A stretch of DNA of 48,916 nt from an uncultured Bacteroidota bacterium (GTDB taxonomy: Bacteria; Bacteroidota; Bacteroidia; Bacteroidales; P3): contig CACZUZ010000011.1 in NCBI GenBank assembly GCA_902784465.1, positions 1-48,916 of the forward strand, given 5' to 3'. A program made the translations under genes and the position numbers. The notes under the pieces are model-generated. The model did no database searches. It saw nothing but the letters and a program-made list of their open reading frames with translations, and was not told the DNA's origin. Of this stretch, positions 42,671 through 48,916 are shown one piece after another. The first letter of the stretch is position 1. Each line of letters begins with the position of its first letter.

Positions 42671-44311
42671 TTGAAAACTGTTGATTTAAATATCACACCT
42701 GAAGAGTATTTCAATGACGGACTGCTGCATGAAGCGGCGGCTCACTCGTTGAGGATGCCTGTAGGTGACATTGTTCATGTGGAAATTGTGCGGAGAAGTC
42801 TCGACTCTCGCCGTGGAATACGCTACCATTGTCAGGCTGAGGTATATATGACAGGCGAACAATATGTTGCACCTGATTACAGTTCCCGTTACCAGTATGT
42901 CGCCAACAGCCGTCGCATCGTGATTGTGGGCGCTGGCCCGGCGGGACTCTTTGCCGCATTGCGAGCACTGGAAATTGGACTCAAACCCATCGTCATCGAA
43001 CGTGGCAAGGCTGTGGAAAACCGTCGCAAGGATATCACAGCCATTGTGCGTAACGGACATGTTGACAGCGACAGCAACTGGTGCTTCGGCGAGGGTGGCG
43101 CGGGAACCTACAGCGACGGCAAGCTTTACACCCGCAGCACCAAACGCGGCGATGTTTCGGCGGTGTTACGCAAGTTTGTTGAGCATGGCGCCAATCCCAA
43201 GATAATGATTGACGCCCACGCTCATATTGGCACCGACCGCCTTAGCCCCATCATTGCCAACATACGACGCACCATCATTGGACACGGTGGCGAGATCTAT
43301 TTCGGCTGTCGGGTGGGGGATCTGCTTGTCGACGGCGACATGAACGTCCGTGGTGTTCAACTTGCCGATGGTGGCAGAGTGGAAGGCGATGCTGTCATCC
43401 TCGCCACAGGCCATTCGGCACGCGATATCTACTATCTCTTTCAACGCAAAGGTTGGCTGCTCGAGGCAAAACCTTTTGCTATGGGTGTTCGGGTGGAGCA
43501 TCCTCAACAGCTAATCAACGAAATTCAATACCACGGCACTAACTATTCTCCCCTCTTGCCACCGGCAACATACAGCCTTACCACACAGGTCTGTTCCGGA
43601 AGCAGCAAATCTGGTCGACCGAATCGGCAACATGGAGTCTTCTCGTTCTGTATGTGTCCAGGCGGCGTCATCGTGCCCGCCGCCACTGCCGAAGGCGAAC
43701 AGGTGGTCAACGGCATGAGCAACGCCAGTCGCAGCTCGGCTTTCGCCAACAGCGGTATAGCTGTCACCGTAGGACTGGAAGACCTGATGCAGAATACCAA
43801 AACCAAAAGCCCTAATCTCTCTGATCCTCTTGCTTTGCTGCGTTTCCAGCAGGAGGTGGAGGCATCCGTATTCAGGGCTTCCGGCGGTGGACTTAAAGCC
43901 CCGGGACAACGGCTCACCGACTTCTGCGAGCGTCGGTCTACCGGTCGCCTTAACCGAAGCAACTACATGGGCGAATATGTGTATGGCGATCTTGATGCCA
44001 TGCTTCCGTCCTTTATATGCGACTCCCTTCGTCGAGCTTTCCGCGACTTCGGGCGTAAGATGAAAGGCTTCTACACCGAACAGGCAAGCCTGCTGGCTGT
44101 CGAAAGCCGAACATCATCGCCTGTGCGCATCCCCCGCGACCGCGACACTATGCAGCATCCTCAGCTTCACGGTCTTTACCCCTGTGGCGAAGGTGCAGGC
44201 TACGCAGGCGGCATTGTCTCTTCGGCAATCGATGGAATAAATGCTATCAATGCAATTTCCCGTACAGGCTCATTGTCAACGGACACTGAGCCTGTACGGG
44301 AATGTATTTAA
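42671..44311 (+). CDS. FAD-dependent oxidoreductase (FAD/NAD(P) family)
   Basis: This 546-aa protein has a 75-residue N-terminal domain and then a Rossmann FAD motif, IVGAGPAGLFAALRA near residues 79-93, with the SNWCFGEGGAGTYSDGKLY segment typical of this conserved bacterial family. The substrate is unknown. A TTG at 42671 is the likely start because it is the first start-like codon before the conserved N-terminus. The last 18 residues are encoded by a 16-bp inverted repeat that probably works as a terminator, and the TAA overlaps the hisS stop on the other strand by four bases. Confidence 0.85.
   Translation: MKTVDLNITPEEYFNDGLLHEAAAHSLRMPVGDIVHVEIVRRSLDSRRGIRYHCQAEVYMTGEQYVAPDYSSRYQYVANSRRIVIVGAGPAGLFAALRALEIGLKPIVIERGKAVENRRKDITAIVRNGHVDSDSNWCFGEGGAGTYSDGKLYTRSTKRGDVSAVLRKFVEHGANPKIMIDAHAHIGTDRLSPIIANIRRTIIGHGGEIYFGCRVGDLLVDGDMNVRGVQLADGGRVEGDAVILATGHSARDIYYLFQRKGWLLEAKPFAMGVRVEHPQQLINEIQYHGTNYSPLLPPATYSLTTQVCSGSSKSGRPNRQHGVFSFCMCPGGVIVPAATAEGEQVVNGMSNASRSSAFANSGIAVTVGLEDLMQNTKTKSPNLSDPLALLRFQQEVEASVFRASGGGLKAPGQRLTDFCERRSTGRLNRSNYMGEYVYGDLDAMLPSFICDSLRRAFRDFGRKMKGFYTEQASLLAVESRTSSPVRIPRDRDTMQHPQLHGLYPCGEGAGYAGGIVSSAIDGINAINAISRTGSLSTDTEPVRECI
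44257..44302. terminator. Bidirectional terminator embedded in the end of the FAD oxidoreductase gene
   Basis: TTCCCGTACAGGCTCA (44257-44272) and TGAGCCTGTACGGGAA (44287-44302) are a perfect 16-bp inverted repeat with a 14-nt loop. It lies within the coding region, just before the overlapping stops of two convergent genes, where a terminator for both is expected. Confidence 0.75.
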
Positions 44312-45558
44312 TTCTCAATCTTTACGATTCTTGTGTAGCCGTATTCCTCGAGCTTCTCTATCTGTGCCTTGATGTTTTTGGCTCTCGGACTGATGAGTAC
44401 ACGGTTGCCTTCGTCGCGCAGACGGTTCACCTCGACGATGACCTCGCGGATGCGTTCGCCTGGCAGACCAGCTTTCAATAGGTATGCCACCGACTCTCCT
44501 TTGCGCTCAATCTTGAAGCCCTTGTCTTTCAGTATTGTGACTATGCGCTCGAAACCGATGCTGAATCCGCAGGCCGGCGCCATAATCTTGCCGTCGCTGA
44601 ATTTGCCTATCATCTCGTCGTAGCGTCCGCCACCGGCGATGCTGAACGAATAGTTCTTCTTGTCAATAAGCTCGATTTCAAAGATGGGACCGGTGTAGTA
44701 ACCCATACCGCGCACCAGCGAGGGGTCGAAGACGATGCTGCCCTTGCCCTCGACGATGGAACGCACACAGCTGATGATGGTCTCCATGTTTTCGGCTATG
44801 GCGGCATCAAGGCTTCCCGACAAGTGCTTGTCGGTGAATGTCTTGCTGGTCTCGAAGTCGGTGCCTTCGGCCAGCATGGCACTGTATTTGGCTATGCCCT
44901 CTTCGCCGAGTCCCATGCCTCGCAGCTGCTCCGCAACTCCCTCGACACCAATCTTGTCGAGCTTGTCGAGGATGATGCATATCTCGTCAAACTGCTCTGC
45001 ATCGAATCCGCAGGCTGCCGACATGGCTTTGAGGATGCGGCGGTCGTTGACACGGATTTTGAAATTGCCCATGCCCAAGCGGTGCAGCATCTCGGCGGTG
45101 GCGGAGATGAGCTCAATCTCGGCAAGGTTGCTGCCGTCGCCGATGATGTCGATGTCGCACTGTGTAAACTGGCGGAAGCGACCTTTCTGCGGCTTGTCGG
45201 CTCGGAACGAGCTGCCTATCTGCATGGCTTTGAAGGGGTAGGGGAGCAGGTTCTGGTTGTTGACAAAGAATCGGCTCAGCGGCACCGTCAGGTCGTAGCG
45301 CAGACCACTGTCGCACAGCTCGTCCTGACTGTCAGCCTCTTTCAGTTTCTCACCGCGCTTCAGTATCTTGAATATCAGCGACTCGTTTTCGCCGCCTTGC
45401 TTATTTGTCAGGTTCTCGATATGTTCGATGACGGGAGTCTCTATCAGCGAGAAGCCGAAGTTGCCGTAGGTCTCCTTGATTAGACGCAGTGCGTATTCTC
45501 TTATTTCCATGTCTGCCGGCATCTGTTCCGGCATGCCTTTTACGGGGGTCTTTATCAT
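44308..45558 (-). CDS. hisS: Histidyl-tRNA synthetase
   Basis: HisS charges tRNA-His, a class II synthetase. Motif 2 appears as the QIGSSFRADKPQKGRFRQF segment, followed by QCDIDIIG. The histidine-A motif is LVRGMGYYTGPIFE near 265-278, and motif 3 is the GFSIGFERI block. The C-terminal domain binds the anticodon. At 416 aa it is in the normal range. It overlaps the stop of the FAD oxidoreductase by four bases on the opposite strand. Upstream it faces thrS, with a -7-like box TAAATTTG on the minus strand (CAAATTTA at 45647-45654). Confidence 0.96.
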   Translation of the reverse strand: MIKTPVKGMPEQMPADMEIREYALRLIKETYGNFGFSLIETPVIEHIENLTNKQGGENESLIFKILKRGEKLKEADSQDELCDSGLRYDLTVPLSRFFVNNQNLLPYPFKAMQIGSSFRADKPQKGRFRQFTQCDIDIIGDGSNLAEIELISATAEMLHRLGMGNFKIRVNDRRILKAMSAACGFDAEQFDEICIILDKLDKIGVEGVAEQLRGMGLGEEGIAKYSAMLAEGTDFETSKTFTDKHLSGSLDAAIAENMETIISCVRSIVEGKGSIVFDPSLVRGMGYYTGPIFEIELIDKKNYSFSIAGGGRYDEMIGKFSDGKIMAPACGFSIGFERIVTILKDKGFKIERKGESVAYLLKAGLPGERIREVIVEVNRLRDEGNRVLISPRAKNIKAQIEKLEEYGYTRIVKIEN

Positions 45559-45646
45559 AAGTTAATAGCTGAATATTATTTGGTGAAAGTTGTGATATTG
45601 TTGCAAAACAAGTAGATAAATAAAAAGATGGGTTGCTTTGGCTCTG

Positions 45647-45654
45647 CAAATTTA
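45647..45654 (-). promoter_or_regulatory. -7 box for hisS
   Basis: TAAATTTG on the minus strand fits TAnnTTTG about 90 nt upstream of the hisS ATG. No clear -33 element is seen. Confidence 0.35.
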
Positions 45655-45751
45655 CACCTTTTTTCCGAATAGAAGTGCCATTTTTTGTGGTTCATGCGTT
45701 TTTTTTCACTTATCCTAGACAATTAAACTTTTCTGTATGAAAAGTTTTGTG

Positions 45752-45759
45752 TACTTTTG
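45752..45759 (+). promoter_or_regulatory. -7 box TACTTTTG before thrS
   Basis: TACTTTTG fits the -7 consensus 37 nt upstream of the thrS ATG. The divergent hisS promoter lies about 100 nt to the left. The -33 region has only a weak TTCTG. Confidence 0.45.
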
Positions 45760-45795
45760 CATTTTTAAAGGTAAAAAAAATAAAAAAAATATAAT

Positions 45796-47739
45796 ATGGA
45801 TATCACTATAAATCAACTGGGTAAGGTTCAGGTAGCTTCCCCGTGCTCGATAATAGATTTGATTTTGAAAGTAAAGCCAGAAGATTTGAACAACTATTGC
45901 GCTGCCAAGATTGACGGCAAAGTTGTCGATTTGAGGGATATTGTTGACAGGGATTGCGAGATTGAGCTGTTGGATAAAACGGCTCCCGAATCGCTGGCTA
46001 TCCTTCGTCACACCACGGCTCACATCATGGCTGAGGCTGTAAAGCATCTCTTCCCCGAGGCAAAGCTCACCATCGGTCCTTCGACTGACAAGGGTTTCTT
46101 CTACGATTTCGACTTCCGTCCCTTCAACCGCGAAGACCTTGACGCCATCGAGAAGGAGATGAAATCTATCATCAAAAAGGCTACTCGCCTTGAACGCAAA
46201 ATCGTGTCCCGCGACGAGGCTCGCAAGATTTTCGAGGAGAAGAATGAACCCTATAAGCTCGAACTGCTCGACGCCATCGCCCCCGATGCCCGCATCACCA
46301 TCTACAGCCAGGACGATTTCGACGACCTCTGCTCCGGCCCCCACCTGCTCAACACCCGTCTCATCAAGGGCTTCAAGCTGATAGCCAACTCGGCCACCTA
46401 CTGGCGTGGCGACCGCAACGGCAAGTCGCTCACCCGCATCTTTGGTGTCGCCTTCTTCAGCAAGGAGGATCTCGAAGCTCATCTTGAGTATCTCGAGAAC
46501 ATCAAGAACCGCGACCACAACAAGCTGGGTCGCGAGTTGGAACTGTTCACCACAGTCGATGTCATTGGACAGGGCCTGCCGCTGCTGCTCCCAAAGGGTG
46601 CCAAGATTGTCCAGACAATGCAACGTTGGATTGAAGACCTCGAGGATAACGAGTGGGGCTATATCCGCACCAAGACACCTCTCATGGCCAAGAAAGACCT
46701 TTACGAGATTTCCGGCCATTGGCAGCACTACCGCGACGGTATGTTCGTCATCGGCGACCCCGAGGACCCCGAGGTGCTGGCATTGCGCCCCATGACCTGC
46801 CCCTTCCAGTATTTCGTCTACAAGGCATCTCCCAAGTCGTATCGCGACCTGCCCAAACGCTACAGCGAGACCTCGACGCTCTTCCGCAACGAGGACAGCG
46901 GCGAGATGCACGGTCTGACCCGCGTCCGCCAGTTCACCATCTCCGAAGGGCACCTCATCGTCCGCCCGGACCAAATGGTCGAAGAGTTCAAGAAGTGCCT
47001 TGCCTTGGCCAAGTATTGCCTCACCACCCTCGGGCTACAGGATGATGTGACTTATCACCTCTCCAAGTGGGATCCCGCCAACACCAAGAAATATATCGGC
47101 ACCGCCGAAGATTGGGAGGCCAGCCAGCAGCACATCCGCGACATCCTCAACGAACTCAACATCCCCTTCGTCGAGGACGATGACGAGGCTGCCTTCTATG
47201 GCCCCAAGGTCGACATCAACGCCTCGAACGTCTATGGCAAGGAAGACACCATGATTACCATCCAGTGGGATGCCCTTCTGGCTCCGCGCTACGACATGTT
47301 CTACATCGACCAGAACGGCAACAAGGTGCGTCCTAACGTCATCCACCGTACCAGCATCGGATGCTATGAGCGCACTCTCGCCTGGTTGGTAGAGAAATAC
47401 GAGGGTGCATTCCCCACATGGCTCTGCCCCGAGCAGGTGCGTGTACTCCCAATCTCAGAGAAGTTCCTCGACTATGCCAACAGCGTCAACGCCGAACTTC
47501 GTAAGGCTGGAGTTCGCACATCGGTCGATGAGCGTTCCGAGAAGATCGGCTACAAGCTTCGCGAGGGACGCCTTCAGCGCATTCCCTATCTGCTCATCGT
47601 CGGACAGAAAGAGTCCGAGGAAGGGACGGTATCGGTATGGAACCGCAAAGCCGGCGACAAAGGCCCCAGCAAGCTGGAGGACTTCATTACGGTGATACGC
47701 AAAGACATCGACTCTAAGGCTCTCTCCCCCGAAGCTTGA
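45796..47739 (+). CDS. thrS: Threonyl-tRNA synthetase
   Basis: ThrS charges tRNA-Thr and edits mischarged serine. It has the TGS domain (1-60), the editing domain with HTTAHIMAEAVKH near 72-84 and SGPHL, and the catalytic core with RPMTCPFQYFVYK near 333-345. It also keeps the remaining zinc and active-site segments and the C-terminal anticodon-binding domain. At 647 aa it is normal. It precedes infC and rpmI, a conserved translation cluster. Confidence 0.97.
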   Translation: MDITINQLGKVQVASPCSIIDLILKVKPEDLNNYCAAKIDGKVVDLRDIVDRDCEIELLDKTAPESLAILRHTTAHIMAEAVKHLFPEAKLTIGPSTDKGFFYDFDFRPFNREDLDAIEKEMKSIIKKATRLERKIVSRDEARKIFEEKNEPYKLELLDAIAPDARITIYSQDDFDDLCSGPHLLNTRLIKGFKLIANSATYWRGDRNGKSLTRIFGVAFFSKEDLEAHLEYLENIKNRDHNKLGRELELFTTVDVIGQGLPLLLPKGAKIVQTMQRWIEDLEDNEWGYIRTKTPLMAKKDLYEISGHWQHYRDGMFVIGDPEDPEVLALRPMTCPFQYFVYKASPKSYRDLPKRYSETSTLFRNEDSGEMHGLTRVRQFTISEGHLIVRPDQMVEEFKKCLALAKYCLTTLGLQDDVTYHLSKWDPANTKKYIGTAEDWEASQQHIRDILNELNIPFVEDDDEAAFYGPKVDINASNVYGKEDTMITIQWDALLAPRYDMFYIDQNGNKVRPNVIHRTSIGCYERTLAWLVEKYEGAFPTWLCPEQVRVLPISEKFLDYANSVNAELRKAGVRTSVDERSEKIGYKLREGRLQRIPYLLIVGQKESEEGTVSVWNRKAGDKGPSKLEDFITVIRKDIDSKALSPEA

Positions 47740-47780
47740 TGAAAATCTCAAAACTTTATTCAAACATTAAACTTTATTTG

Positions 47781-47788
47781 TATCTTTG
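47781..47788 (+). promoter_or_regulatory. -7 box TATCTTTG in the infC leader
   Basis: TATCTTTG fits the -7 consensus. It lies 40 nt after the thrS stop and about 160 nt before infC, giving a long leader for the infC-rpmI transcript. No clear -33 box is seen. Confidence 0.45.
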
Positions 47789-47951
47789 CATTCCATAAGC
47801 CCATTCAAAAGAAGTTGTAATATTATGTCAACTTCTTTTGTTTGTGGATGTTATGAAGAACGATTGATTTGTAATTAACTCAAAAAAATAATAAAAAAAC
47901 ATAGTTGTTATTATTCTTTTTTAATTTTTAACTCTAAATTTTAAACTTTTA

Positions 47952-48518
47952 TTGGCAGCACCTTTCAAACCTCAACCTAATAAGGGTCAACGCTCCCGTG
48001 GACCCGTCAAGAAGGACCCCGACCACCGTATCAACGACCGCATCACCGCCCCTGCAGTGCGTGTCGTGGGCGACGGCATGGAACCCACCATTATGGATAT
48101 TCGCGATGCTCTCCGCATGGCCTACGACCAAGGACTTGACCTTGTCGAGATTTCGCCCAATGCACAGCCACCAGTCTGCAAAATCGTTGACTATCAGAAG
48201 TTCAACTATGAGCTGAAGAAGAAGCAGAAAGAGATGAAGGCCAAGTCGAGCAAGGTGGTTATCAAAGAGATACGCCTTAGCCCGCAGACCGACGACCACG
48301 ACTTTGAATTCAAACTCAACCATGCCATCCGTTTCCTCAAGGAGGGTAACAAAGTGAAGGTCGACATCTTCTTCAAAGGGCGTGCAATCCTCTACAAGGA
48401 ACAGGGTGAGGCTCAGCTGCTGAAATTCGCCGAGGCTCTGCTCGAATACGGCAAGCCCGAGCAAATGCCTAAACTCGAGGGCAAGCGCATGCTCATGCTC
48501 ATCGCCCCCAAAAAATAG
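47952..48518 (+). CDS. infC: Translation initiation factor IF-3, TTG start
   Basis: IF-3 binds the 30S subunit and checks start-codon pairing. The 188-aa protein shows [15 protein letters not shown] at the N-terminal domain, then [18 protein letters not shown] in the linker and [17 protein letters not shown] in the C-terminal domain. There is no ATG before the conserved region. The only suitable start is a TTG at 47952, with stop codons further upstream. Use of a rare start is a known feature of infC in other bacteria and underlies autoregulation. Confidence 0.93.
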   Translation: MAAPFKPQPNKGQRSRGPVKKDPDHRINDRITAPAVRVVGDGMEPTIMDIRDALRMAYDQGLDLVEISPNAQPPVCKIVDYQKFNYELKKKQKEMKAKSSKVVIKEIRLSPQTDDHDFEFKLNHAIRFLKEGNKVKVDIFFKGRAILYKEQGEAQLLKFAEALLEYGKPEQMPKLEGKRMLMLIAPKK

Positions 48519-48546
48519 CACATAATGCAGAAGTGGCATGCTAGTG

Positions 48547-48563
48547 CTCTGCGTCACGCAGAG
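48547..48563. promoter_or_regulatory. 17-nt palindromic hairpin between infC and rpmI
   Basis: CTCTGCGT-C-ACGCAGAG is a perfect dyad just after the infC stop, with no T-run. It may be an mRNA structure that regulates the ribosomal-protein genes downstream, or stabilises or processes the transcript. Confidence 0.45.
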
Positions 48564-48621
48564 TGTCATCCATGTCCACTATGCCATCATAAACTTTTAA
48601 ACCTTATTAAACAGTAAAGCA

Positions 48622-48825
48622 ATGCCTACATTAAAAACTAAATCGAGTGCCAAGAAGCGTTTCGCTTTCACCGGCACTGGTAAGATTAAGAGAAAGCATG
48701 CCTATCACAGTCACATTCTGACCAAGAAGGAGACTACTCAGAAGCGTAACCTCGACCACACCACTCTCGTGAGCCGTGATGACGAGAAGCGCGTCAAAAG
48801 GATGCTTCTCTCTAGCGGTATGTAA
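48622..48825 (+). CDS. rpmI: 50S ribosomal protein L35
   Basis: This 67-aa, highly basic protein begins [20 protein letters not shown] and has the [16 protein letters not shown] segment of L35. It follows infC after about 100 nt. rplT (L20) is expected next but lies beyond the window edge. Confidence 0.96.
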   Translation: MPTLKTKSSAKKRFAFTGTGKIKRKHAYHSHILTKKETTQKRNLDHTTLVSRDDEKRVKRMLLSSGM

Positions 48826-48916
48826 TATGCCGCATGTTGCCTTGTCAGCCGTCGAGGCTGATTTCGGCATCGGAGTAATTAACCATTATTTACAGCACAA
48901 AAGTGCGGAAAATAAT
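48826..48916 (+). other. Leader toward the expected rplT gene, cut by window edge
   Basis: After rpmI, CAGCC-GTCGA-GGCTG forms a small hairpin near 48847-48861 and the sequence runs to the edge without a start codon for L20. The region probably belongs to the rpmI-rplT spacer. Confidence 0.4.

Overview
The window looks like a chromosomal segment of a Bacteroidales-type Bacteroidota bacterium. The grounds are promoters of the TTTG / TAnnTTTG kind, a PorT-like outer-membrane barrel, menaquinone genes, Bacteroidota-style synthetases and infC-rpmI order, and lipoproteins with Bacteroidota-type lipoboxes. I cannot place it to genus.

Region 1 (about 1-15.5 kb) is AT-rich and accessory. It opens with an internally deleted insertion sequence (105-945), a gene fragment and a gene-poor stretch. 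A two-gene unit follows: a 79-aa protein and a 591-aa membrane-anchored coiled-coil protein with five 21-residue repeats. After a terminator and a palindrome-covered promoter comes the main system, a tightly packed nine-gene operon (4158-15526). It starts with the DNA phosphorothioation genes dndC, dndD and dndE. Six more genes continue without a break: a phospholipase-D/SF2 helicase fusion whose start overlaps the dndE stop, a 70-aa protein, a Rad50/SMC-like ATPase with a CxxC hook, and three proteins I do not recognise. dndA, dndB and canonical dndFGH are all absent. The operon reads as a phosphorothioate-based defence system with a non-DndFGH effector module, possibly related to the Pbe type.

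Region 2 (about 15.6-29.6 kb) is a patchwork of native-looking and decayed genes: a higBA toxin-antitoxin pair, a DUF3987-like gene with a primase stub, an orphan hypB / Fe-S flavoprotein / hypA / small membrane protein / DUF5692-like cluster, a collapsed Bro-N antirepressor, a hypothetical acidic protein, a lipoprotein, a truncated serine hydrolase and a 5'-truncated HATPase protein. It ends at a second fragment of the same insertion sequence (29332-29629). The flavoprotein gene carries a one-base frameshift and a ten-unit heptanucleotide array that puts it out of frame.

Region 3 (29.7-48.9 kb) is GC-richer core chromosome: aspS, menA, menG/ubiE, a nitroreductase, an LTA-synthase-like transferase overlapping uvrB, a NUDIX protein, a dicarboxylate/glutamate symporter, an HsdM stub, ackA, a PorT-like barrel, a FAD oxidoreductase convergent with hisS, then thrS-infC-rpmI running to the window edge. 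Short tandem arrays with 7-9 nt units sit in many spacers from 18.5 to 38.1 kb, often filling the gap between one gene's stop and the next gene's start. I saw no tRNA, rRNA or CRISPR array.
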